Origin: Eopsaltria australis
Lineage: Eukaryota; Chordata; Aves; Passeriformes; Petroicidae
DNA length: 64,000 nt
NCBI GenBank assembly: GCA_034509425.1
Contig: JAVTVJ010001251.1
Span: 248,001-312,000 of the forward strand
Direction of reading: 5' to 3'
Shown here in pieces: positions 49,515 to 62,900 of the stretch. A model generated the notes under the pieces. The model saw only the letters and a list, made by a program, of their open reading frames with translations, made no database searches and had not been told where the DNA came from. Positions within the stretch are counted from its first letter, which is position 1. Every line of letters begins with the position of its first letter. Made by a program: the position numbers and the translations under genes.

Positions 49515-50345
49515 CTGTGAAGGATCGCCTCCCTTGACCTGCTGGCAGTATTTCAATGCAGCACAGGATCCTATCTGCTTCATCTGCTGTCTTGGCTTCA
49601 GGACATGTTGTTGGCTCATGTTCGATTTGGGATCCATCAGGATCTCCAGGTTCTTTTAGCCCTGCTGCTCTCCAACTGAGGTGGCCTCCAGCATGCTGTG
49701 AAGCATCAGCTTGTTTATCCCCAAGGGCAAGACCTTGCACTTCTCCTTTCTCCACCTCACCAAGTTGTTGTTGGCCCATTTCTCTGCGCTGTTAAGATCC
49801 CTCTGGCTGACAACAGGCTCATCTGGTGTATCAGCCACTCCTTCCAGTTTTGTGTCAGCAGCAAATTTGCTGAGGCTAAATTCTGCCTTATCAGCCTGAT
49901 TATTAATGAAGATGTTTAACAGTATGTTTAACAGTATGTTTAATGACCCAATATTTTACCATCATTATTGGCCTTCAACTAGATTGGTTTCACTGATCAT
50001 CATTCTCTGGGCTTGGACATTCAGTCAATTTTCAACCCACACCACTGACTGTATCCAGTCCAACATTAACAGCTTGTCTACACAGACCTTATGGCTGACA
50101 GTGACAAAGGCCTTACTGAAGGCTTGTAGGCAATATCCTCTGCTCTGATATCATCTATTAAGCCAGTCATTTATTGCAGGAGCTTATGTTGGTCAGTCAT
50201 TACTTACCTCTGGTGAAGCCATGCTCCTGATGATTGTCTCATCCTTTTCTCGTCCTTTATTTGCTTGGAAATGGTTTACAGGACTAGATGTTCCACCACC
50301 TTCACAGGGATCAAAGATCAAAGTGAGGCTGACTGAATTATTGGA
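49515..50345 (-). mobile_element. CR1 LINE A, coding part (outer element resumes)
   Basis: The sequence picks up element A with AAGGATCGCCTCCCTTGACC. It then runs upstream through the reverse-transcriptase ORF: the MKFNKE-type region (49735-49760), the TPDEPV segment near 49820-49838, the catalytic-motif region near 49855-49915, and the motif-A region near 50085-50130. It fades at about 50345 after the GGATCAAAGATCAAAGTGAGG segment. Translation on the minus strand is interrupted by several stops and frameshifts. A 12-bp unit (AGTATGTTTAAC) is tandemly repeated near 49910-49941 and adds extra residues. Confidence 0.85.
49909..49942. repeat. Small tandem duplication inside CR1 A
   Basis: ATGTTTAACAGT occurs in tandem near 49912-49941 (GTTTAACAGTATGTTTAACAGTATG...), one unit more than the family sequence would have. 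It is a local slippage expansion within the dead reverse-transcriptase ORF. Confidence 0.8.
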
Positions 50346-50918
50346 AAAAAAGTAGGTCCACAATGCTCAGAGTACGTATGCAGATTGATTAGTTGGTTTC
50401 AAATGGTTTAAATGTAAAGGCTCAAGTAATTTTTGGCCAAACACTCCATAGGCATCCCAAACACAGAGTAAAGTCGTTAACAAATGAGCAAGGAAAGAAA
50501 GCACTTTGGGTCATTTCACTTCTTTGCTATATCAGAATTCACTATAGGAGAATTCATAAGTGGTACAGCACAAGAGTATTCATTACATTCACTGAACCAC
50601 AGCTTAGCCTTTCAAACTCTACCTTACACAAAACTTTTCTGTCCCCTCCCACTCTGTATTTCAGTTCAAGAATGCTATATTTAAAAGGAAAGAGAAAAAA
50701 AAAAGCCTTATATCTGCAGAGCTTCAAGTTCATTCTAACTAAACTTGGACTTTAAAGTTAGGCACTGTGTCACACGTTTTGGTATTTGCCCATCCCTGTT
50801 TTTTCTCCTCAATGTAGAAATGCTAATTTTTTTCACTGAAGTAGCATCATGTTCTGGGAAGTAGAGATAGCTGGGAAGAAGTCAGATAATTAGCTAAGCT
50901 TCTGCTGGAAATGTAGAC

Positions 50919-50970
50919 CTTTTTTCCTTTCTTTTTCCCTTCTTTTCCCTTCTTTTTTTCATCTTCTCAG
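50919..50970. repeat. Polypyrimidine tract ending in CAG
   Basis: About 50 bp of T and C in TTTTCCC and CTTTCTTT words, ending TCTTCTCAG. It resembles a very strong splice acceptor, but the sequence after it has early stops in all frames, so I list it as low-complexity sequence. Confidence 0.7.
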
Positions 50971-51674
50971 AGCCACTATTAACTTCTCCTTAATTGTTAT
51001 AAATTGCAGGGAGTGGACAACCTCAAAATTAATACATGGAAGTGCAAAGTGGGAAAAGTGCTCTGTAAGGAATTCCTTTTAAAAAGTTTTCATGTGCCAT
51101 AATGGAATATTATAACTATGTAAGTGCAATCACAATTAAAACCTTGTGTTTTGTTAAAAATAAATCTTGATTAAGATATTCATTACTCATTTCCGGACTA
51201 AATAGCAAACTTTCAAAATGTGAGGGAATAAGGGCCCTTCCATTGGACTATCTGGTAGCTGCCAATAACATGGCCTCTTTGATATCTATCTTGCAGTTTT
51301 TATGGCTATTTTATTTCCTGGATATTCAGGTCTCTGACCCAGATGCCAGTAAGAAAAGAATAGGTAGTGTCTGCATAGCCTTAATGAAGTACCTTTTTTA
51401 GTAGAAGATGTTTGCTTGCTCCACACATAGCCATCACATTTGTTTGTTTTCCTTGTCTGACCTTACCTGATTGTTCCACTGGACTTTCTTGCACTCCTGA
51501 GCTTCTTTCCACTCTCAAAGTTTGAAAAGGCACCTTACGGCAGACATCAAAGCCCGTCTGGAGAGACAAATGAGAGGCTCCCAGTGGAAGCCTCTTATGT
51601 CAGTTCCTTGTCTGAAGGGTGGGAAAAGCACGTGGTCTTCATGAGCATCACTGTATTGGTTGAGGAATTGCAGG

Positions 51675-51718
51675 TTTAAAAGTACTTTAAAAAGTAGTAC
51701 CTTTAAAAAGTACTTTAA
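51675..51718. repeat. Duplicated CTTTAAAAAGTA unit with 16-bp period
   Basis: CTTTAAAAAGTA is found at 51685-51696 and 51701-51712, with a partial third copy CTTTAA at 51713-51718 and a related TTTAAAAGTAC at 51675. AGTACT and GTAC cores make the stretch partly self-complementary. Confidence 0.88.
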
Positions 51719-52606
51719 CAGTAGTTAAAATTGGACAAAACACCTTTCATAGCAATATTAGATCTGTCTAGTGAGGGACACTACTGCCTCAGGTATGTTT
51801 TCTTCTTCCTCGAAGGCCTTAGTAAGCAGTGTCCTGTGGTTGTGAAATCAGAGCTATCATTCACTAGGAAGAATTCTTTAACCAATGATGTGCAATTTCT
51901 CTGAAATTACCTTAATTGATGATAAAAGCATGGCTAAACTCCATTCTCTATTACCTTTCTTTTCATCTTCCTGCAAATATGATTCCACACTGTCAAACTG
52001 GCACAACCAGTCATAATAAACAGCTGCAACTAGTTCTCTGCTTAGTAAATTTGGAACTGGATATGTTCCATAGATTATGCTTTCTGGAATGCTGCATCAA
52101 AAATTATTTAGTTCATTTCCTGTCATCATTAATTTTTCCCTCCCAATCAAGGCAGCAGTGTTCAGAGATGAGATGTTGGTTTAGTCTCTTATACAGAACA
52201 GAAGCAGCAGAGGAGATTGGTTCTGCTTGAATTTTTCCAAATATGGTGAGAATTTGGAGCAGTATCTTGAGTTTTATCTCAATTTAACACTTCAGGGAGG
52301 CAAAAAACATTTAAAGATCTTGCTTAACTAATTTCTAGCTGAGTAAAATGCAGGTTTATAAACATATACAGATTTTCATTTTCTTATTACTCATATTATC
52401 AACTTCAGACAAGATGTCAATTTATTTATGCTGGAAAGATAAACTGTTCAGAAGCAGGAGAGATACCTACTATTTCGTTATATAGCGGCACTGAAAAAAC
52501 TTATTCATGAGAAACAAATTTTGTCAGATACACAAAATCGATTTCTGTGTCACAGATTGTCTTAGGATATGATAGATTTCTTCCTGAAGTAAGGATATAA
52601 CAAATC

Positions 52607-52622
52607 TTTTTTTTTTTTTTTT
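52607..52622. repeat. T16 homopolymer followed by a pyrimidine tract
   Basis: Sixteen T are followed by CACTTCACTC and CTTCTTC-rich sequence to about 52657. No element end is attached. Confidence 0.85.
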
Positions 52623-55600
52623 CACTTCACTCTTTCTCTTCTTCTTATCTCTCTGTCATTTAGAAGACAGTTTTGAACCCATTTTCTTATAATATCACTA
52701 AACAATATAAATATAAGTCCGTAGTAGCAGCCGTCCAAAGACCAGCAATGGTGAAATTGACCTTTAAGGAACTGATACACAGTAGCAGCTTTCTTCCTTC
52801 AGGCAGATCTATTCTGTAGTGAAGAGAAGCCTAATGGCATTTTTTTCACTTTCTTTCACTCTCTATCCTGTTTTCTTTGTTTGCTTTTTCGTTTGTATTT
52901 TTTAAAGTAGGTTATGGGAAATACAGCTTGTGTTAAAACTGGATCTCAGTGAGTAGGTCTTCAGACATTACTGAGATAATGAATACTGATACATCCAGGC
53001 ATTTCCTTACCCCTCTAGTATATCATTTTTTGATGAATCTTTTCATCAAGAGTTTGTCTTTTCAGAAAGTTCTGCCAGAAACTTCAAGGAATACAGTCAT
53101 AAAGCAGTTAAATTATGGAAAAGCAGCTAGGACTAAAATTTACATTATTATTCAACATTTATTTTAAAATTTTAAAGTTTAAGTGAAAACTTCTTAAATT
53201 GCCCTTTGGAAAGTATACTGAACTCCCTCTAAGCAATTTTATTTATAGGGTTTCCTTTTCCCACTATGAGATGCAACCAGTGGGCTATAAATCAGTTTTG
53301 AATTTCTTTAATGAAAACATTCCTTTCCCATTTAATGCTTCCCATGCAGGATCATATTCTCTTCTGTGTAACAAGAATGTGCAATTGCTGAACTCAAACA
53401 CACAGACTCCTAAACTACTATAGTCACAATCTACCTGCTGCCTACATGTTTTCAGCAGTTTATTACCAATTCAAATATATTTTTTAAATGTAACCTCATT
53501 GTGGAATGACTGTCCATCTTTAAAGAAAATAATATTTTGCACACCTCAGTACATTTGTATAACAAACTTTATATATGCATGTCATTAAGAAAATATTTCC
53601 TTTGTCTTCTTTAATTACATTTTCAGCTTCCTTTCTCAAATAATAAGAATTTCTTCATTATGCAGTAACGGAGCTGCAAAGCTTATAGTGTGCTGATCTC
53701 CAGCATTTGGATAGACTTTATTTTCAGAGTGTACACGAGTCCTGTTTCTTTGAGCAGGTGGTAGAAGAGAGGCAGTGAAAAGGGATCCAGTTGCATATAC
53801 AAAACATCTTTCATCAAAAGGCCTTTGTTAACCAGTTAGACTTTGTTGGATGTAGTTCGGGCTCAGTGACCCCTTTCCTACTACATATTGAACCTTTCAG
53901 CTGAGAAACCTCTCATTCAAGGTTGTTATTAGAGACAGTATGGTGTATAGAGGAAAGGCTCAGTGGGACAGGAGTGTTGTAATGGGTTCATTACATTGCT
54001 GTTGTTCTGGGCACAGATATCAGATAGCAATTTTTGCTTCTTTCATGGAAAATTTCACTCTGGATTCTTTCATCTCAAGACCCACTAATAGGCAAGACAT
54101 TAGCATCTTTTCCCCTTGATCTGCAGTTGTGGATGGACCAGCTGTTGTACAACTCTACTTCTTCCTTCTCACAAATTCTCTGCTCTAGAGCCAAGTCCTA
54201 AGAACAATTTCCTACTAGTCCAGCCTACCAAACCAAAAGTCCAAAATACCATATACTGGACTTATTTCCTGGTAGCACATCTCAGCCCCTCTGCACATAT
54301 CTTAAAAACACCCCTCAAAGGAAAGTTCTAGAAGAATGACCAAGAACTGTACACCAATCTTTAACAAGTTTGTGTTGAAGCTATGGAGCAATTCCTTTTT
54401 TTAAACATGTATGGCTATGCCTCCCCAGTAAACTTATATATCTGCAAAATCCTTTATGATCATTCCGGCTGCTTCTAACTCTGATATTCAGTCATTTAAA
54501 TTTATTTTCCTTTAGTGAAAGGGTAATGAAATAATTTTAGTTATCACCTTATCCTGCAATTATTTTAAATGGCTGATAAATAATGCACATTTTAAAGTAC
54601 CAGATATCTTTTTCACCCAAAAATGAAATGAGAGAAAAAACTCTGTTAACCATATGTTAAATACATGTAAAATCTGAGTGGAAGAGAGTCCAAGTTTAGT
54701 GCCTGATTCAGGGGAATGGATGGTAGCTCAGATGTCTGCTTTAAGAGGTCATAGCTGTCCTAGCAGGCAAGCACGATTCCCAGGCCAGACCAATGTTTTT
54801 GCCTGCCCCTTCCCTTCCAGCAGGGTAGAGAAGTGAATTATATGCCTCCAGGGTACTGGAGATTCAAAAGGAGTTTGAGGTACAAACAGGCTAAAGGGTG
54901 ACTACCGAGGTTATGACAGGGTGGTCATGGAAGTTGAAAAGGAGCTCAAATTCACTGAAAATTAGGCATCATTAATTTATTTTTTTTTTTACTTGCATAC
55001 CTTAATTACTGTTCTTTGTAATTCACACTCCATTCTTACCAGCATTCTTTAATGATCCTAATTTAATCTTAGTTGACTTTCTCCCAGATTCTCTAAAAAT
55101 GCCATGATGTTGCAATTTACATTAGCTTGGACAAAAACACATTTAAGTAATATCAGAAGAGTTAATTTCAGCTACAGTACAATAGACATGATTTCTGAGT
55201 GAATTTACTCTTAAGTGTGTATTTTATGTCATTAAAATGAAAAAAAGTAGCAGAAATAGGTCAGTAAGAAGGTAGCAAAAGACTTTGGGAATTTGTTTAG
55301 GGGAAAGAAAAAAATCCCCACAATATTTATGTCTGAATAAATTCTGGACTCTAAAATATACTTCTATGAAACAACATTTTCAAATTATAAAATTATCTTT
55401 TTTATAAAGTAAGTGTGAAATTGTTGGAGGTTTTATTGGTTTACATAGTGTGGACGTGAATGCATTGCTTAAGCAGACGTTAAAATTTTCAGCTTTAAAA
55501 CTTATCCTGAAACAGAGTGCCTTGTGACCTATTCTGAACATTAATTGGTCAAATATTGCAGTATGACAGGGAACAGACACCCATGAACTCATAATACAGA

Positions 55601-57859
55601 TTTTCCCCAGGCTCTGCCCTTAAAACAACTTGAGTTTTTGCCAGCTTGGAGCACTGCTATCATTAGGTTCTACACAGCATTCTGCTCCCATTTATTTGGA
55701 AATTTTACCAGTTCCTTCTTAATTAAAGATTCTAACTCATTCTTCCTAAGATAGCTATTGGTTTGAAAGTTCATAATAGTTTTGGAGAACCCTTGAAGTG
55801 TTCTCAGTCCATTTAACCATTCATTTGAAGCACTGGAACTTCTACCTTCCTAGCAAGCAACAGAAATTTGAACATCTTCATTCAGTTTCTGTTTGCTGCT
55901 AATTGAGCAGCATTATTCCCCAGCCTTTTATTTGAATGCACCATATAGGTACAGTATATGTTCATGTATCCCAGCAATTGCAACAACCCCCTTATGCTGA
56001 TATAGTAATTCATCTGCTCCAAAACGGGCAGGGCAATGAATTTGAATGTTTGTCAAAGATCCAGGCTGTATGCAGAGTTCTCCCAACCAGGTACCTTGTC
56101 CACCCTGTCTCCTACTTTCTCCATACAATGATAACTCATTTTTGTCAACATTAAGATATAGAATGACACCTAGGGCAATAAAACCCTAATGCCATTTAAA
56201 CCTCAAAAATATGAAGTAGTAAATTACTGTGCTGCTGTCATCTTAGTGCCCCTTCTTCAAGTCACAGAGTTTTGATACAGGAGATAGCAGGGATGATGTT
56301 TGCCTTCAATGTTTCCAATAGTGCCTGTCACATTAAGGCAGACTTGGATGACAGTAAAAAAATCAAGCTCAATTTTGTTGTGCTTGAATTATAATGTCAT
56401 AACAATTCCTATTGAAATGCAAGCATTTCCGCAGAAGACTTCAAGCTGTTCACTAGATCTTGTTCTTATGCAGAGACATGAAGAGTATATATATTAATAT
56501 GTATATTCAAGCATATATATTTTTATTTTGGATGCAGTTACATTTTTTTTTTTTTTAAATCTCATCCCAGAGACTAAGACACCAATGCATAGATGTGGAG
56601 CTCTGAAGCTATGAGTTATGATGCTGCTGCTTTGTAGCAAAAGGAAGTGAAGACAACATCCACTACCCTGTCTTACACTTCCTGACACATCCACATCACT
56701 CCTCCAAGGTTCCAATATCAACTTAATTACTAACACTGAGATTAGCTAAGCTTGAGCTGATGTTTTGGCAAGTGTTTTCAGGTTCTAGCTAAGTCAGGAA
56801 GATTTCCCAGGTAGCTTTTACACAAAATAAAACTATCCAGAGAAGCTCAGCCGGGGCAGTATTTTTCTCTAACACTACAAGAGTTCATGTCAGGGTTTAT
56901 CTCCTGTCTCTTCCACAAACCCCAGTCCATGTGTGCCAGTTCAAAATTCTCCATGTCCTGACAGCACATGTTCCTTCAACTAAGGAGCTCAGGATGAAAA
57001 TCTCTCTAGAATTTGTCAGCCACAGAGGAAGTCAAGCCAAGCGGCCTGCCTTTTGCGTAGCTTCTGGCTTGCTTTGTGGTGCTTGAAGCAAGGAAACAGG
57101 ATCTGCAGACTAGTCACAGTAAGATATATTTAGCTACCATCTACAGGCTTCATATGTTGCCATTTGGCATTTTTTCCTGACACAAGCCAAGTGCGAAGTA
57201 TAAGAAAAACCACATGCCAAGCTGTTATGCACCTCCAGCAAGACAATAGTCTAATTGCACTGTGGTCTGTCTTAAAGACTTTAATGCTAAGTGCTGGAAA
57301 TATTTTTTTCAGTATGTGGTTTAGAGCAAGGCAGAGGATGGAATGGAAAGCCATACAGTGTGAAAGACAATTAAATAACAAGACATGATAAATCATGCAT
57401 TGTAATAGTAGTTATTACACCTTATGTATTACTGCTTGCCAGCCTAAAATATGACGCCTTCTTAGAAGTGTCTCGGTTCTGTATGTTTCTTTGCTTTGAT
57501 TTAGGACATGTAGCATAAAATGTGTGATACCTTCACTTTGAATATTTCTCAAAAAATATTAACCTCTGCCTTCTGAGATGAGGTGTGTCAGACATTTACA
57601 ATCTCCTTCCTCTCACAGATACATTACTAGTCAAGCAGAAAGGCTTTTGTTCCTCTCTACTCCTCTTCACCTACTGCAGCCCAAGCTTGGAGATGTTCGG
57701 TGCTATCCACTACCTTTGAGTGGTGACTCTCACTCTTCCAGAAGTCAAAACCACAGATGATCTGCCTTTGGCCTGTTAGGTAAATTGGTCTCTGTCTCCT
57801 TTTTTTGCCTCAGCTTTCCCAAGTATAAGATGGCAGGGATGTTAATTCAAGATCCATAG

Positions 57860-58490
57860 GTCTAAGTTAACATGCAGCAACTGGACTTAGACATACACTG
57901 CAGCTGCTTGGGCCCTCATTGTCTCCCAGCTGCTTCATACATGGTCATACACACACAAACAGCTCTCTCTGTTAGCTGGTTCAGACTGGTGGAACTTGCT
58001 ATTACCCAGCTCAGACCCTGGGTCTCTGAAGTAGCCAACTTGAACCTATTGTCAGTCCAGTAGATAACCCTCAGACCTTCTGTTCTCAACCGTACCCAGT
58101 GCAGGCCATCCCAATTCATGCACCCAAGCCTCTCACCTTATTTACCACTAATGTCTCCAGCTGCTGGCACCTTGTGCATACCCCTGTGACCCATGGTGAT
58201 CCTGTGACCCATAACTGGCACTACATAAGCCTCCACATATATACTCATAGACATACCCCATTTCACCAGGAAACAGAAATGGTGATCAGTGAGTAGGACA
58301 GACAGTGTTGAACACTCCCTGCTCATGCACATGCCCTTGCAGTAAAATACTGGACCTATAGCAAAAGTGTGGGAGACAGGGGCCACACTATCTAGAGCAA
58401 GATTTCCGCTTTTCCTAGGACTATACATCGAGATGTATTTGTCTTCCTGCCACAAAAAGGGCTTCTAATCACCTCTCGTGCCATGAAATG
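57860..58490. other. Unidentified, less AT-rich block; possible old repeat
   Basis: This stretch is clearly richer in G and C than its flanks and has open frames of 60-105 codons on both strands. It contains a short CA repeat (57949-57958), an ACTACATAAGCC segment and a GTGACCCATGGTGATCCTGTGACCCATAA segment with GTGACCCAT twice. I recognise no protein family. It has the texture of a degraded avian LTR or other interspersed repeat, but no TG...CA ends with a target duplication could be fixed, so the class is open. Confidence 0.3.
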
Positions 58491-59891
58491 AGACTTTACA
58501 GCAAGGTCAAAGGGTTCAAATTCCTAGCTAGACAGAGGAAAACTGAAAAATGCATCATTAGTTTTTCTTGTAAATATGGGTAGATCTAGTTTGGTTTTGT
58601 CCCTCTGTTTACTTTTATGATCTGGTGGATGAACTGATAATGGTGGGCAATTTTCACTTAATGACAGAGGCCTGATGTCCTAAACAAGAAATAGACCAAT
58701 GAAGCCCCAGGAAGGTCATGCCATGCTGTTCCTAAAACATGAAAATAAAAATATATTCCATTGTTCATCTGTTTTGGTGAGATTGTGGTCGGATGAAAGA
58801 CAGCATGTAAGTACAGCATGGGAGTAGGGGCTCTTTTTAGCTGTTTTCAGTCTAGGGCATTATATTTGTTTTACTGTGCTGATTATAAAACGGTTACATC
58901 TGGGAAACATATTTCAGAGCTGTAATTCTGACTCTTCTACCAGTGTCTGTCTGCATCTGACAGCACAGACAAAAGGACAAATCCTATCATCTGCCTAGCA
59001 CATTATCACCTTACTACACACATCGATCCACTAATTTTGCTCTACTCATTGACTATGATTTGACAATGATCAAAAGAAGGAAGTGTCACAAAAAAGCAGA
59101 GCAGAATAAAGTAGCCAGTTTTTCAATTTTTCACTGACGAAGTTGATTGAGAAGTAGAGCAATCAAAAGCTGAAAATTGATGGGAAAAACTTAGATGTGC
59201 CCTACACACAAATGTTTCTACACAGGTTTGTAGTTAGACATTTTGCAATGTATCTTTTCTTTTTTTTTTAATGAAAAGCTGAGTGCAAATGAATAGCCCC
59301 TTTGTAGAAAACACCTATTGTTTTTTGTCTTAATTTGTTTATATTTTAAATACCACTGGCTCAGGAAGTCTGACAAATCCTGTTTCTCAGAAGAAGAGAG
59401 AAAAACATTGTTGACTGACAGTTTTTAGGGAGGATAAATATTGGTGCAAATCCTCCCACCCTTTTTGCTAAGCATTTTTTTCAGAGGCAGCTAGGCAGCT
59501 GAATGATTCCTTATCCAATTCAATAATTTTGATGCTATTCTAAGTAAAGTTCCCATTGTGCAAATATTTTCCAATTCCTCTTGTTCATATGTAGGATCTT
59601 GTCTGTTGTAGGCTAGGATGAAAAAAGGCTGGTCCTGTCAGAGTTGTAGCAATAGCTATGAAGGCCTCATTTTTTCTATAAAGTAAAAAACTAGAAGGCA
59701 AAATGGCAAGTGCGATAACTTTTCCCCACAAATACATCACACACACTAACAAAACTTCTTTACAAAATTGATCAAAACAATGGCTTGTTTCTCTTCAAAA
59801 TACTGTAAGTGAATGATACTTGACCACTCTGTGGAAGTAAACCTGGCAAGATCGAAAAGTGGAAAGGGGGACTGAGACAATCTTAGTATGC

Positions 59892-59904
59892 ACAACAACA
59901 ACAA

Positions 59905-59942
<38 letters not shown>
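59892..59942. repeat. (ACA)n followed by A37 homopolymer
   Basis: About five ACA units run directly into 37 uninterrupted A (59906-59942). It looks like a simple-repeat locus rather than a retroposed tail, because no transcript-like sequence precedes it. Confidence 0.92.
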
Positions 59943-59943
<1 letters not shown>

Positions 59944-62900
59944 CCCAAAAAAACTTTACAAAACTTCAAAAAACCCTGCTAAGGAAAAGAAAACATGTAC
60001 ATTCATAAAGGAAAGCATGAGTAATTCAATGGAGCTGCTGTTCAACAACAGTTTGTCCAGCTGAAAATATTACTTCTGTAAAGTAGCCAAGGTGAATGTC
60101 AGCTTAGGTTATCTGCTGTGGAAGTGCCAGAGATGTGGGTGAGATCTTCACAGGAAAACTTAGCAGACATGTACTTAGCTGTGAGGTCCAGGTGTTTTTT
60201 TAGTCAATTATACTGGCATCTCTTTTTGCTTCTTACCTTTCTTCTAGTGTACTTTGCACACTTCCTGCGGCTCATTCACTGTCTCATTCACCCACACTGA
60301 AGGGGTATTCTTGGGAGAACATTCTGGCTAGTATCCAGTGTATTTAGCTAGACAGGTTTTATTTCTCTACAATCCATAAAGCAGAAGACATCTTAAACTG
60401 GAATGACTCTTCCAAAAGCTTCATTGTGCTTTCAGGAATGAATCAGCTCTTTCCTCAACCCTCCACAGAATTTGTCTCCTCCCTTTGAACTTGCTGGACA
60501 TAAAAAGCCATAAAGTTACTTTCCTTGGAAAAGAAGGAAGACAAAGTTTTTTGTCCAACCAGAAACTTGGGTTCAGTCATGCTTCTGCTAATCTTAATCT
60601 GGAGCAGCTCTTTAGCAGTACTAATACACCTGAGTAATTAATGGGATAAGATCTTACTAAGCCATTAGGCTCATGAAGTTTTTTAAAAAATGCTATTACC
60701 AAACAGCAACAGTGTTACAGCACCTCTAATAGTGATTTATGATCCCACAGTAATGGCCCAGCTCTGTCCTGCTCTTCGATAGACACTTAAAATTTGAGTG
60801 ATGGGAACCCAGACTTCACATTGTTCCCAGACATTTGGACACACTGTGTGCGAAGGATATATTTCCAGACAATGCTGCTAAGCTTCAGGGAAAGCATTTT
60901 CTTATTTTCACATTTATTAGCTGAGCAAAATCAACTCTTTACTGCATGGTCATCCACCTGGGATTGCTGCCATATGAAAGGAGGGGATCTTAGCAGACAA
61001 AGAATTGGAGCACTAATAGAAAAGTTAATAAAAGCTCATTATAGCTGCAGCCTGGTCAGCAGTCTTGGCATTCAATTATTCCCTAAGAGAGACTGATGTG
61101 TAAAGAACATTTCCTGCTTTATGCACTCTCTCCCTCTCCTAGTAAAACAAATGAATCTTTCTTTAATTAATTTAGTGCAGGCCAATAATGTTCAACGTTG
61201 GAAATAGGGTCTTACCTAAATTTTTAAAAGAATTTATAGTTCTACTCAAAAATATCTTTCAAAAGAAACTGCTAGAAGGTGACCTGACTCACAGTCTTTC
61301 AAAGGAGTGAGGGAGTGTGACAAAGAAGAAACATATTTCATAACCAACAGGATAGCCAGCCATTGTGATGGTTAACTCTTTATCACTGGAAGGGGTTTTA
61401 CAGCATTGTCAACAGTATTCATATCAAAAAGTTACATGGAAATCTCATTAACTCTGAAATTTCATAGACATCGCTTGCCTTCTCAGGTTAATATTTCACA
61501 GCATTACCATTTACTTATAATTTCTGTTCTGTGAGATTGAAAAAAAAAAAAAAGTCACTTTTTCTTCAAAGGCACCTTCTGAGATGATCTGTTTTAATTT
61601 TCAGCTCTCAATCTCTAGGAGGATTTCATTCTTCCTACTATATCCCAAAAAACTATTGTTAATGGTAATGTTCTTGACTCCTGATGTTCTGTACAAATGT
61701 TAATAATCTAATGCCACATTCCCAGCAGGGAGACAGACCAGTTAAGAGTTCAGAGTCATAGAAGGAGCCAGTGACATAGCTTGTATTAGAAGATATGTTC
61801 AGCTGCCTATGAGACTGACTGTTGCATAAAACCACATTTCTCCTTCACCATTTTCTTGATGTTTGAGTCACAGGCATGTACGCATGAAAAGAAAAACACG
61901 AGTGCAGACAGACCTCTTCTGGAAGGGAAATTTTCTGTCTTTACTCCTGTTAACATGGCACTGACCACTTCTGGGAATCATAACAAAGACAAGATTTAAA
62001 GTAAAACTCAAGATGCACACAGACTGTTGGAATCATGTTTTCCCTCAAGCAATCCCAGTAACACACAATTGTATTAATCCTTGTTTGCTTAATAGAGGAT
62101 ATACTTCTTAATTTCCTTTCCTGTTTCCCAACACTTTCTTAAAAAGAGCCTGTTCTGTGGAAATAATTATAAAATGTTAGAAGTTTAAATTTTGCTGTCT
62201 TTTTCTGACGATGAAATGGAAGAGAATGGAAACATCATAACAAGAAGTCTTCAAGTAGGTCAATCAAATAACATGATCTGCTCAAAATCAGTAATTTATC
62301 TAGGACCCAGAGAGAGCTGCTTTCAACTCTATAAGAGTGCATTGGGGCATACAGTACTGTATCTGTTACACCTGTGCACCCATATCTGTCAGATAAAATG
62401 TTTAAACCTGCCTTAGTCATTCTACATAATAAAAACCATGTTGTTCTAATAGAACAGTGTCAGAGGATCAGCTGCTCAGAAAATAGATGGTTCTGCATTC
62501 ATCAGCCAGCAGGAGGTCATTGACCTATTCTAGTCCATGGACATTGGCTCTTAATTATAATATATTTAATTATAAATAATTTTAAAATGCTGTGCAAAAT
62601 GGATGTTTATTAAAGAGAATACTTTGTTAGAAATAAAAGGGTTTATTAAAGAATTTTATAATCAGCCCACCCCTACAGCATATCTGTAACATTCTCTTTT
62701 CCTATAATGAGGCTAATAGAGGCAAAACCACATGAGTTAGGGACAGCAGGACATGGAAGAAATCACTTGTTGTCTGTCCAACAACTAGTTTTTCTGACTT
62801 CCCAGAATTTATCATCATATTAGGTCTTATCACCCTAGAAACTATTATATATGTAAGTCTCTTTACTAGCTCTGTTTGTACAAAGGACCACTTTTTGAGG

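Larger units (their letters stand above)
50346..57859. other. Unique AT-rich block, no gene recognised
   Basis: No gene or mobile element is recognised over 7.5 kb. Local features are a long pyrimidine tract ending in CAG (50919-50970), a 16-bp-period duplication (51685-51718), T runs (52607-52622 and 56543-56556) and a pyrimidine stretch following the first T run. Two stretches (about 54540-54700 and 55020-55240) are complex AT-rich sequence that could be conserved non-coding DNA. Confidence 0.45.

Noticed and set aside
54719..54790. tRNA-like stretch (TGGTAGCTCAGATG ... GATTCCCAGGCC)
   Set aside because: The A-box-like start is not matched by a proper B box (GGTTCGAATCC type), and I could not pair an acceptor stem or anticodon arm.
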